64,000 nt of DNA, from the NCBI GenBank assembly GCA_902362595.1, contig CABIXF010000013.1, positions 25,603 through 89,602 on the forward strand, read 5' to 3'. The position numbers and the translations under genes are program-made. Source of the stretch: Bacteroidaceae bacterium (GTDB lineage: Bacteria > Bacteroidota > Bacteroidia > Bacteroidales > Bacteroidaceae). This document shows positions 7,992-16,435 of this stretch, piece after piece (position 1 is the first letter of the stretch; each line of letters starts with the position of its first letter). Under the pieces are notes generated by a model that saw only the letters and a program-made list of their open reading frames with translations, ran no database searches and had not been told where the DNA came from.

Positions 7992-8963
7992 ATGAACAAC
8001 AAAGAAGATATAAATGAACTGCTGGCCCGTTATTTTGCCAATGAACCACTGACTGTGGCGCAGCGTCGCGAACTGGACGAATGGATGACGGCTCACAAGC
8101 AAGAATTTGAGCAGATGCGAAAAGTGATGAATGCATCGCTGAAAACGACGGATGAGGTGGTCTTTGATGCAGAGAAGGCCTGGCAGAAAATCGAACCTCA
8201 TCTGGAGGAGCGTGCAAAAATAATTCCTTTCAGGCAGAAAGCACGATGGGTCTTTTCTGTGGCGGCTTCCTTGCTGCTGTTGTTGGGAATCGGTGCTTTT
8301 TATTTCTTCCGTTCCACTTCGGATGAGCAGATGATGCGTTATGCGAATACTGGAACGACGGAAAAGCATGTGCTGCTGCCCGACAGCTCGGAAGTGATAC
8401 TGTATCCGGAAGCGACATTGGCATACTGTTTTTCCGGCCGGCAGGAAGGACGACGGGCGGAATTGAAAGGAAAGGCCTTCTTTCAGGTGAAGAAAATGCA
8501 CGGCATACCGTTTAAGGTGGAGACTGACTTGCTGAAAGTAGAGGTGCTGGGTACTTCTTTCCTGGTCGACGTGGCACACAGAGACAAGGCAGGCGTATTT
8601 GTAAAGACTGGGAAGGTACGCGTCAAAGAAGCTTCGGCTGGTGAAGTGGTGATTGAAGCCAATGAAAAAGCGGAATTGAAAAACGGTACGTGGCAGACTG
8701 GAGTAATCCGGAATCCGCAGAGCCTGTTTGGCGAAAAGGAACGGGTATTGGTGTTTGAACAGACTCCGATTGTGGAAGTAGTCAGGGTGGTGGCCGAGAA
8801 AACCGGCATACAAATAGATTTGGGCAAAGGCTTGGAAAAGAACTTGATTACGACTCAAATCCACATCGATGAACCGGACATAGCCGGAGAACTGGCTTTC
8901 CTTTGTGGATGTAAGTGTGAAACATTGGTGAAAGGAAAACATTACAGACTTTATGAAAAGTAA
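7992..8963 (+). CDS. FecR-family anti-sigma factor
   Basis: About 323 aa. A cytoplasmic N-terminal sigma-binding part (NNKEDINELLARYFANEPL) is followed by one membrane helix near residues 83-103 (WVFSVAASLLLLLGIGAFYFF). The periplasmic FecR domain follows (LLPDSSEVILYPEATLAY; LKGKAFFQVKK), then a C-terminal DUF4974-like domain (VLVFEQTPIVEVVRVVAEKTG) that should bind the receptor's STN domain. The ATG at 7992, 4 nt after the sigma stop, is preferred; a GTG at 7980 would overlap the sigma gene. The 3' end overlaps the receptor gene by 11 bp. Confidence 0.9.
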   Translation: MNNKEDINELLARYFANEPLTVAQRRELDEWMTAHKQEFEQMRKVMNASLKTTDEVVFDAEKAWQKIEPHLEERAKIIPFRQKARWVFSVAASLLLLLGIGAFYFFRSTSDEQMMRYANTGTTEKHVLLPDSSEVILYPEATLAYCFSGRQEGRRAELKGKAFFQVKKMHGIPFKVETDLLKVEVLGTSFLVDVAHRDKAGVFVKTGKVRVKEASAGEVVIEANEKAELKNGTWQTGVIRNPQSLFGEKERVLVFEQTPIVEVVRVVAEKTGIQIDLGKGLEKNLITTQIHIDEPDIAGELAFLCGCKCETLVKGKHYRLYEK

Positions 8964-11388
8964 ATGGCTGCTCCTCTTGCTGTGGACGGTGTGTGGAATC
9001 GGACTCCAGAAGATAGAAGGGCAGGAAGTCAAATCAGATAATACGGTAGCGGAAGAGTGGATACAGGTCCATGCCTCTTCCGCTACCGTATTGCAGTGGT
9101 TCAACTGGATAGAAAAGGAAACCGGAATCGTCTTGTCGTATAATCCGGCACAGATTGAGGTGGACAAAGTCTGCCGGGTAGAAAAAGGCGGAAGGATGAC
9201 GGTCGGAGAACTGTTACATCGGATATTGGCCGGTTACCGGGTGCAGACAGCTTTTATTCCTTCCTTGAAACTGGTGATTCAGGCTAGGAAAATAGAGAAC
9301 TATTATGTCAGTGGAACCGTTTGCGAAGAGGAAAGTGAAGAGCGTTTGTATGGCGCCGTGGTCACACTGGAAGACAAGGACGGGAAACAATGGCATACGA
9401 TTTCGGGTGAAAATGGCGTTTTCCGTTTGTACGTACCCGAAGGAATTTATATACAAAAGACATCTTACATGGGGTATACGCCGCAGGTAAGACGTGTCAG
9501 GGTGGAAAAGGATTGCTTTGTCCGCACGTACCTGAAACCGTTGCTTTTTGAGATAGAGGAGGTGACGGTGGAGTCTGGTCGAAAGGAGAACGAGCTGAAT
9601 GAGCTGACTCCTTCCAATCTACTCTCGTTTAGTGGAAATGATTTGTTTTCACAAATCTGGATCTTGCCGGGGGTAACTTCTTCCTTGGCCGGACATAACT
9701 TTATGGTAGACGGAGGGGGATACGATGAGAACCAACTGTTGTTGGACGGCGTACCTGTGTTTCATCCCGGCCATTTCAATTCGCTGCTGCCTGTATTCAA
9801 CGGCGATGCGGTAAAGAACATGGTTTTTCATAAGGGCTTTTTCCCGACCCGACTGGAAGGGCGCATTTCGTCTGTCACAGAAGTAAATTTGAAAGAAGGA
9901 AATAAGGAAGAGCATGTACATACACTTACGTTGGATATGCCGGCGGCTTCAGTCACGCTCGAGGGGCCGATTATCAAGAAAAAAATGTCGTATATGGTAA
10001 GTGCTCGGCGGAGCTGGCTGGATTTCTTTGATGGCCTTTTATCGGAAGAAAACCGCCTGAACCATGCTACTTATGATTACAATGCAAAGCTGTCGTATAG
10101 TTTTTCGCCCGTCAGTACATTGAATTTTTTGGCATACGGTGCCCGAGATAATTTTCATCTTCCGGTTATGGAAAACGGTGATAATGTATCGGTGTTGCGA
10201 TGGGATAACCAGGTGTATCAGTTGTCTTACAGCACGCAGAAAGGGCGGTTGGGAAATTCGACTGCGGTGTTTTATTCGGCGCATACGAACCGGGCACGTG
10301 TAGAGGAACTGGGATATGACCAGGAAGGATATGTACATAGCGGCATCAAGTCGTGGAACGTGACAACAGATTTCAGTTATTCGCTGGAAAATCTGTTCCA
10401 AGCCCGTTGGGGAGCTAAATATACGTATGAAGTATATGATTTGGCTACCATGGGGGCAAAATTGCTGGTGAGACATGAACCGGTGAGCCAGGTGTCGTTA
10501 TATTATGACAATCTGTTGCGAATTTCTCCCAATTTTTCTGTACAAGTTGGAGTACATGGAGTGGGCTATCTGCCGCAGCATCATCGGTCGTACTATAGCA
10601 TTCAGCCTCGGCTGTCGGTGAAGTATTTCTTGTGTGAGAAAGACCTGCTTTATCTGAATTTCTCTAAAATGGAACAGTTCTATCATTACCTCCGTTTTGA
10701 TAACCTGTCATTGCCTACTGATTTTCGCATGCCAAGTATTGATGGATTCAAGCCACGTTCTTCGGAGCATTATGAGGTGGGTTGGAAGCATTTCCTTGAA
10801 GACGGACAGGTGGAGGTTTCCGTGTATTATAAGACGCGCAGGAACGTGCTGGCTCTTCGGCCGGATGCTTGGATAGAAGATAATCAGTGGCAGCAGTATC
10901 TGATGGTTGGAAGAGGAGACAGCTATGGAGTAAAAGGATATTTCTATAAAAACTGGAAGCATTGGAACTTGCAGCTTTCGTATGCTTATACCCGAAGTCG
11001 GGAATGGTTTAAAGAGTTGTCGGAAAAAGGGAAAATGCCTTCTTTGTATGATATACCTCATCAGTTGGGGGGAGCTGTATCTTATCGGGTGAATACTCAC
11101 TCTTCTTTTTCTGTGGGAGGTATGCTGCGTTCCGGAAAGGTGACGCAGTTGGATGATTTTTTTGATCCGTTGTCGTTTGAAGATTTTCGTGGAAAGCGGG
11201 ATCCGCTCAACTATCGGGTGGATGTGGGGTATTCCTATCGGAAATCCTTTGGCGAGAAACTGCTGTTGCTTCGTCTGGGCATATATAATGTGGTGGGAAA
11301 TCCTTCAGAGGAAGACATCCTGAACTTTTATTCTGTGCATTGGCGTAGCAACTGTTTGCCGTATGGAAGTATCAGCTTTAAGTTCTGA
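8953..11388 (+). CDS. TonB-dependent transducer with STN signalling domain
   Basis: 811-aa outer-membrane receptor. Order: signal peptide (MKSKWLLLLLWTVCGIGLQ), STN domain at about 35-100 (ATVLQWFNWIEKETGIVLSY), carboxypeptidase-regulatory-like domain at about 117-200 (YYVSGTVCEEESEERLYGAV), plug at about 210-330 (FMVDGGGYDENQLLLDGVPV), and a 22-strand-type barrel to the C-terminal SISFKF. The STN domain signals through FecR to the upstream sigma factor when ligand binds. No SusD-like gene follows, so the ligand may be something other than a long glycan; it cannot be read from sequence. Gene overlap with fecR suggests coupled translation. Confidence 0.9.
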   Translation: MKSKWLLLLLWTVCGIGLQKIEGQEVKSDNTVAEEWIQVHASSATVLQWFNWIEKETGIVLSYNPAQIEVDKVCRVEKGGRMTVGELLHRILAGYRVQTAFIPSLKLVIQARKIENYYVSGTVCEEESEERLYGAVVTLEDKDGKQWHTISGENGVFRLYVPEGIYIQKTSYMGYTPQVRRVRVEKDCFVRTYLKPLLFEIEEVTVESGRKENELNELTPSNLLSFSGNDLFSQIWILPGVTSSLAGHNFMVDGGGYDENQLLLDGVPVFHPGHFNSLLPVFNGDAVKNMVFHKGFFPTRLEGRISSVTEVNLKEGNKEEHVHTLTLDMPAASVTLEGPIIKKKMSYMVSARRSWLDFFDGLLSEENRLNHATYDYNAKLSYSFSPVSTLNFLAYGARDNFHLPVMENGDNVSVLRWDNQVYQLSYSTQKGRLGNSTAVFYSAHTNRARVEELGYDQEGYVHSGIKSWNVTTDFSYSLENLFQARWGAKYTYEVYDLATMGAKLLVRHEPVSQVSLYYDNLLRISPNFSVQVGVHGVGYLPQHHRSYYSIQPRLSVKYFLCEKDLLYLNFSKMEQFYHYLRFDNLSLPTDFRMPSIDGFKPRSSEHYEVGWKHFLEDGQVEVSVYYKTRRNVLALRPDAWIEDNQWQQYLMVGRGDSYGVKGYFYKNWKHWNLQLSYAYTRSREWFKELSEKGKMPSLYDIPHQLGGAVSYRVNTHSSFSVGGMLRSGKVTQLDDFFDPLSFEDFRGKRDPLNYRVDVGYSYRKSFGEKLLLLRLGIYNVVGNPSEEDILNFYSVHWRSNCLPYGSISFKF

Positions 11389-11446
11389 ACCGTGAATTCT
11401 TGTTCCATTCTTCGTCTTTTTGTGTGCATATTCGAACCGGATTGAT

Positions 11447-11454
11447 TATTTTTG
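11447..11454 (+). promoter_or_regulatory. -7 promoter box for mfd
   Basis: TATTTTTG matches TAnnTTTG, and a TTTG lies about 25 nt upstream (11419-11422). It sits 20 nt before the ATG at 11475, which argues against the in-frame start at 11400. Confidence 0.6.
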
Positions 11455-11474
11455 CAACATCTATTGATGGAACG

Positions 11475-14400
11475 ATGAGTATAAAAGAGCTTCAAGACAT
11501 CTATGCCAAACATCCCAATGTATCTGGTTTGGCTTCTTTGTGTAGGAATAAGAGTGTAAAAAATGTATTTTTGGAAGGCATGCACGGGTCGTGCGCTTCT
11601 TTGTTTGCCTCGGCTTTTGTCAAGTCGGTGCCGGGTGTCTATGTGTTTATCTTGAATGACCTGGAGGAAGCCGGGTATTTTTACCATGACATGGTGCAGG
11701 TGAACGGAGATGCAGATATCCTGTTTTTTCCGTCTTCCTACCGTCGGGCCATTAAGTACGGACAGAAGGATGCGGCCAATGAGATTCTTCGTACGGAAGT
11801 ACTGAGCCGGCTGGAACGGCAAGACCCTGTGGCGGTAGTGACTTATCCGGAAGCTTTGGCCGAGAAGGTGGTTTCCCGCAAACAACTTTCGGCTTCTACG
11901 CTTACACTGAAAGTGGGGCAGAAGGAAGACACAGGAAAGCTTATGGAAAAACTTTCCAGCTATGGTTTTGAACATGTGGACTATGTGTACGAACCGGGAC
12001 AGTTTGCCTTACGAGGAAGTATCCTGGATGTCTATTCCTTTGCATCGGAATATCCTTATCGAATCGACTTCTTCGGCGATGAGATTGACAGCATCCGTAC
12101 GTTTGAAGTCGAGACGCAGCTGTCGAAAGAGAAAAAGGAGTCGGTGAGCATTGTACCCGAATTGTCCACTTCGGAAGGGTCGGATATTTGTTTTCTGGAT
12201 TTTATACCTAAGGAAACGATTCTGTGGGTGAAAGACTTGCTTTGGGTACGAGAACACATTCAGTCTGTACATGAGGATACTCTTTCTCCTCAGGCATTGA
12301 AAGCCTACGAAGGAGAGCAGACGGAGTTGATGAATCTTTCCCAAAAACTGATTGACGGGGCCGAGTTTACGGTGCGTGCCTTGGAGTTTTTCCGGGTTGA
12401 TTTCGGGCATAAGGCCATAGGAACTCCTCAGGCACGGCTTGCTTTCGAAACTTCCGTGCAGCCTATTTTCCATAAGAATTTTGATTTGGTATCTAGCTCT
12501 TTCACGGACTTTCTGCAAAGGGGATACCGTTTGTATATCTGTTCGGATAGTGCCAAACAGACAGAGCGATTGAAAGATATCTTTCAGGAAAGAGGAGATC
12601 AGATTACGTTTGAACCGGTGGACCGTACGTTGCACGAGGGATTTGTGGACCATTCTTTACGGATATGTGTGTTTACAGACCATCAGATATTCGACCGTTT
12701 CCATAAATACAACCTCCGAAGTGACAAAGCCCGTAGCGGAAAGGTGGCCTTGTCACTAAAGGAACTGAACACGTTTGAGCCGGGGGATTATGTGGTGCAT
12801 ATCGACCATGGTATCGGCCGTTTTGCGGGACTGGTGCGCATTCCGAACGGGAATACTACGCAGGAGGTCATCAAACTGGTGTATCAGAATGACGACGTGG
12901 TGTTTGTGTCCATTCATTCGTTGCATAAAATCTCGAAGTACAAAGGAAAGGAAGGCGAACAGCCGCGTATCAGCAAACTGGGAACCGGTGCATGGGAGAA
13001 AATCAAGGAACGGACGAAGACCAAGATTAAGGACATTGCCCGCGATTTGATTAAGCTGTATTCGCAGCGTAAACAGGAAAAAGGATTTAAATACAGTCCC
13101 GACAGCTTCTTGCAGCATGAATTGGAAGCCAGCTTCTTGTACGAGGATACACCCGACCAGCTGAAGGCGACACAGGAAGTGAAGGCGGACATGGAGAGTG
13201 ACAAGCCGATGGACCGTCTGGTGTGTGGGGACGTAGGCTTCGGTAAGACGGAGGTGGCCATCCGGGCTGCTTTCAAGGCAGTGGCCGACAACAAGCAGGT
13301 AGCGGTACTGGTGCCGACCACGGTGTTGGCTTTCCAGCATTATCAAACGTTTAAGAAGCGTCTGGAGGGAATGCCTTGCAAGGTGGAATACCTGAGCCGT
13401 GCGCGGACAGCCAAAGAAACCAGCCGTATTCTGAAGGAACTGGCCGAAGGAAGCATCAATATACTCATTGGTACGCACAAGATTATCGGGAAGAGTGTGA
13501 AGTTCAAGGACCTGGGATTGCTGATTATTGACGAGGAGCAGAAGTTCGGGGTGAGCGTGAAAGAGAAACTCCGTCAGATAAAGGTGAACGTGGATACATT
13601 GACCATGACGGCCACGCCGATTCCGCGTACGCTTCAGTTCTCACTGATGGGAGCCCGTGACTTGTCGGTTATCCAGACTCCGCCGCCCAACCGGTATCCG
13701 ATTCAGACAGAGGTGCATACCTTTAATGAGGAAATCATTACCGAGGCCATCAACTTTGAAATGAGCCGTAACGGACAGGTCTTTTTTGTGAACAACCGGA
13801 TTCAGAACCTGGGGGAACTGAAGGCCATGATTCAGCGGAATATTCCGGACTGCCGGGTGTGCATCGGACACGGACAGATGCAACCGGAGGAACTGGAAAA
13901 GATTATCTTCGATTTTGTCAACTATGACTACGATGTGCTGCTGGCTACGACTATCATTGAGAGTGGTATCGACATTCCCAATGCCAATACCATCATCATC
14001 AACCAGGCGCAGAATTTTGGATTGAGCGACCTGCATCAGATGCGGGGGCGTGTGGGACGAAGCAACAAGAAAGCTTTCTGCTATTTGCTGGCTCCTCCTT
14101 TATCGTCTTTGACTCCCGAAGCCAAGCGCCGTTTGCAGGCCATCGAGAATTTCAGCGATTTGGGAAGCGGCATTCACATTGCCATGCAGGATTTGGACAT
14201 CCGTGGGGCCGGTAACATGCTGGGAGCCGAACAGAGCGGATTCATTGCCGACTTGGGATATGAAACTTATCAGAAGATTCTGAACGAGGCGGTGACCGAA
14301 TTGAAAAACGAAGAGTTTGCCGACTTGTATGCGGACGAAATCAAGGCCGGCGAAGAGAAAATCAGCGGTGAAGAGTTCGTGGATGAATGTACCGTGGAAA

Positions 14401-14852
14401 GTGACCTGGAGTTGCTGTTCCCGAATGAATACATTCCGAGCAGCAGTGAGCGTATGCTGTTGTACCGGGAGCTGGACAAACTGGAACTGGACAAGGATGT
14501 GGAGGCGTTCAGGGCCCGATTGCTCGACCGCTTTGGCAAGATTCCTCCCGAAGGAGAAGAGTTGCTGCGCATCGTGCCGTTGAGGCGGCTGGCCAAGCGC
14601 CTCGGAGTGGAGAAAGTGGTGTTGAAAGCCCAGCGTATGACCCTCTTTTTTGTCAGCAACCTGGACAGTCCGTATTATCAGAGTATGGCTTTTGGAAAGA
14701 TTATTGCGTATATGTCCAAGAATCCTCGTTACTGCAATTTGCGGGAACAGAACGGACGTCGGAGCATGGTAGTTTCCAAGGTGACCAACGTGAAAGATGC
14801 AGTCAGCATCCTGCAGGAAATTGTCAGCCTGGACGGAGAAAAGGCTCAGTAG
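11475..14852 (+). CDS. mfd: Transcription-repair coupling factor
   Basis: 1125-aa SF2 translocase that removes RNA polymerase stalled at DNA lesions and recruits UvrA. In order: N-terminal UvrB-like module, CarD-type RNA polymerase interaction domain from about residue 433 (GDYVVHIDHGIGRFAGL), RecG-like motor with Walker A GDVGFGKTE near 585 and DEEQ near 686, TATPIPRTLQ, motif 'QMRGRVGRSN', and the C-terminal UvrA-inhibiting domain. The start at 11475 is chosen over 11400 because a promoter box at 11447-11454 lies between them. It follows the receptor gene by 86 bp and has its own promoter. Confidence 0.97.
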   Translation: MSIKELQDIYAKHPNVSGLASLCRNKSVKNVFLEGMHGSCASLFASAFVKSVPGVYVFILNDLEEAGYFYHDMVQVNGDADILFFPSSYRRAIKYGQKDAANEILRTEVLSRLERQDPVAVVTYPEALAEKVVSRKQLSASTLTLKVGQKEDTGKLMEKLSSYGFEHVDYVYEPGQFALRGSILDVYSFASEYPYRIDFFGDEIDSIRTFEVETQLSKEKKESVSIVPELSTSEGSDICFLDFIPKETILWVKDLLWVREHIQSVHEDTLSPQALKAYEGEQTELMNLSQKLIDGAEFTVRALEFFRVDFGHKAIGTPQARLAFETSVQPIFHKNFDLVSSSFTDFLQRGYRLYICSDSAKQTERLKDIFQERGDQITFEPVDRTLHEGFVDHSLRICVFTDHQIFDRFHKYNLRSDKARSGKVALSLKELNTFEPGDYVVHIDHGIGRFAGLVRIPNGNTTQEVIKLVYQNDDVVFVSIHSLHKISKYKGKEGEQPRISKLGTGAWEKIKERTKTKIKDIARDLIKLYSQRKQEKGFKYSPDSFLQHELEASFLYEDTPDQLKATQEVKADMESDKPMDRLVCGDVGFGKTEVAIRAAFKAVADNKQVAVLVPTTVLAFQHYQTFKKRLEGMPCKVEYLSRARTAKETSRILKELAEGSINILIGTHKIIGKSVKFKDLGLLIIDEEQKFGVSVKEKLRQIKVNVDTLTMTATPIPRTLQFSLMGARDLSVIQTPPPNRYPIQTEVHTFNEEIITEAINFEMSRNGQVFFVNNRIQNLGELKAMIQRNIPDCRVCIGHGQMQPEELEKIIFDFVNYDYDVLLATTIIESGIDIPNANTIIINQAQNFGLSDLHQMRGRVGRSNKKAFCYLLAPPLSSLTPEAKRRLQAIENFSDLGSGIHIAMQDLDIRGAGNMLGAEQSGFIADLGYETYQKILNEAVTELKNEEFADLYADEIKAGEEKISGEEFVDECTVESDLELLFPNEYIPSSSERMLLYRELDKLELDKDVEAFRARLLDRFGKIPPEGEELLRIVPLRRLAKRLGVEKVVLKAQRMTLFFVSNLDSPYYQSMAFGKIIAYMSKNPRYCNLREQNGRRSMVVSKVTNVKDAVSILQEIVSLDGEKAQ

Positions 14853-14989
14853 GCCCCGGTTGTCTCAATCGGGTGACAGTGGAATTGCATTTTTGTTTCA
14901 GTAAGCTTGGGATGATTCTTTTTCGGGTCGGAAGAGAAAGACCGGGAGGAATAAACGGCTATTTTTATGCCTCAAATTCAAAAAGGCTT

Positions 14990-16273
14990 ATGAGAAAAAT
15001 AGGATGGATACTGCCGTTTCTGGTTTTCCCTCTGTGCATGCAGGGGCAGACGGCACGTGAAGAGATTGATGAGAATCCGGCACTGGCGGGAGGAAAATAC
15101 TATGCCTATGAGGCACCCGATGGGCAACTTACCCTAGCTCCCGCGGGTTATACTCCTTTTTATATATCGATGTTTGCCCGTCATGGTTCGCGTTATCTGA
15201 CGAAGGAAAAGAAATACACTCAGCCTTTGTCGCTTCTCCTTGCAGCGGATGAGGCCGGGGTGCTGACCGCAGACGGAAAGCGGGCATTGAAGGTGGTGGC
15301 TGCTTTGGCGCAGGAAGCCGAAGCACGTTATGGCGAACTGACGCCGAAAGGGGCGCGGCAACACCGGGAGCTAATAGACCGGATGTACCGGCATTATCCG
15401 GAGGTGTTCGCTGACGGTGTGCATGTGGATGCACGCTCTACCTATAAGACACGTGCCTTCCTTTCCATGGCAGCGGGTTGTGTGGAATTGAAGGGGTTGA
15501 ACCCCAAGCTGCACATCACCACACAGGCCAGTGAGGCAGATGCCTATTATATAAAGTACAAGAATCCTTTGTATGAAGCACAGCATTTGGAGAACAGTGA
15601 CTCGGTGTATCGTGTGGCAGATAGCGTGTATGTGCATCCGGCACGCTTGATGAGACAGCTGTTTCGTGATTCTTCTTATGTAGAGGCTCATATACAGCCG
15701 GTGAAGTTGATGACAGACTTGTTTGAATTGCACGGCATCAGCCAGAGCAGCGACCGTCAGCCCGATTTGTCTTTCCTGTTCACTCCGCAGGAACGGTATG
15801 ATTTGTGGCAGCGCAACAACTTTGAATGGTACTATGAGAAAGGGGCTTCCCCATTGAGTGACGGCTGCATGTACAAGCTCGAAAAAAATCTGTTGAAGAA
15901 TTTCATTGAAACGGCCGATACCGTGATTGCTTCCCGAAAGAATGGGGTGACGTTGCGTTATGGGCACGACACGAACCTGGCTCCTTTGGCGGTACTGATG
16001 GGCATCAATGACTTGCAGGCTTCCACGGCAGACTGGCAGCGTATTGCAGATACGTACCGTACCTATCGTATCATTCCGATGTGTGGAAATGTGCAACTGA
16101 TATTCTACCGTAAGAAAGGGGTGAAAGAGGTGCTGGTCAAGGTGCTGTTGAACGAACGCGAGGTGAAATTGCCGCTTCCCAGTGAGATAGCTCCCTATTA
16201 TGCATGGAAAGAGGTACGGAGATACTGGAAAAAAGTGGTGGAAAGCATTCAGCTTCCGGCAGAGATGAAGTAG
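14990..16273 (+). CDS. Secreted histidine acid phosphatase (clade 2, phytase-like)
   Basis: 427 aa with a signal peptide (MRKIGWILPFLVFPLCMQG). The catalytic RHG motif is near residue 63 (ARHGSRY; the His becomes phosphorylated) and the proton-donor HD motif is near 324 (YGHDTNLAPL). The family hydrolyses phosphomonoesters, and some members hydrolyse phytate. The HD motif separates it from MINPP-type enzymes, which carry HAE. The frame is open from 14873, but the ATG at 14990 gives the signal peptide and is preferred. A terminator follows, and next is a TonB receptor locus that ends in a second, unrelated phosphatase, which suggests a shared role in phosphate-ester use. Confidence 0.82.
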   Translation: MRKIGWILPFLVFPLCMQGQTAREEIDENPALAGGKYYAYEAPDGQLTLAPAGYTPFYISMFARHGSRYLTKEKKYTQPLSLLLAADEAGVLTADGKRALKVVAALAQEAEARYGELTPKGARQHRELIDRMYRHYPEVFADGVHVDARSTYKTRAFLSMAAGCVELKGLNPKLHITTQASEADAYYIKYKNPLYEAQHLENSDSVYRVADSVYVHPARLMRQLFRDSSYVEAHIQPVKLMTDLFELHGISQSSDRQPDLSFLFTPQERYDLWQRNNFEWYYEKGASPLSDGCMYKLEKNLLKNFIETADTVIASRKNGVTLRYGHDTNLAPLAVLMGINDLQASTADWQRIADTYRTYRIIPMCGNVQLIFYRKKGVKEVLVKVLLNEREVKLPLPSEIAPYYAWKEVRRYWKKVVESIQLPAEMK

Positions 16274-16300
16274 TCTGGAGGCATTATACATATTGTAAGG

Positions 16301-16337
16301 AGAGGTATTTCTTTTTGAAAGGGATACCTCTTTTTTT
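16301..16337 (+). terminator. Rho-independent terminator after the histidine phosphatase
   Basis: AGAGGTAT at 16301-16308 pairs with ATACCTCT at 16324-16331, followed by a run of T. Confidence 0.75.
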
Positions 16338-16408
16338 ATGTACGTATCTCTTGCCTAAATGTAACAGAAAAGAAATTTCTATGCAATAAGGATGAAAATA
16401 GGATGGGA

Positions 16409-16416
16409 TACTTTTG
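16409..16416 (+). promoter_or_regulatory. -7 promoter box for the TonB receptor locus
   Basis: TACTTTTG matches TAnnTTTG and is 20 nt before the ATG at 16436. The upstream segment AAATGTAACAGAAAAG (about 16356-16371) could hold a regulator site; no known Pho-box consensus can be assigned. Confidence 0.6.
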
Positions 16417-16435
16417 CGGCAAATAAGAAAAGGAA

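Noticed and set aside
7971..9167. Antisense open frame over fecR and the receptor start
   Set aside because: Sense genes are well supported; the antisense frame has no recognisable domain.
16356..16371. A Pho-box in front of the TonB receptor
   Set aside because: The TGTAAC-containing stretch does not match a consensus I can name, and no second half-site with proper spacing is present.
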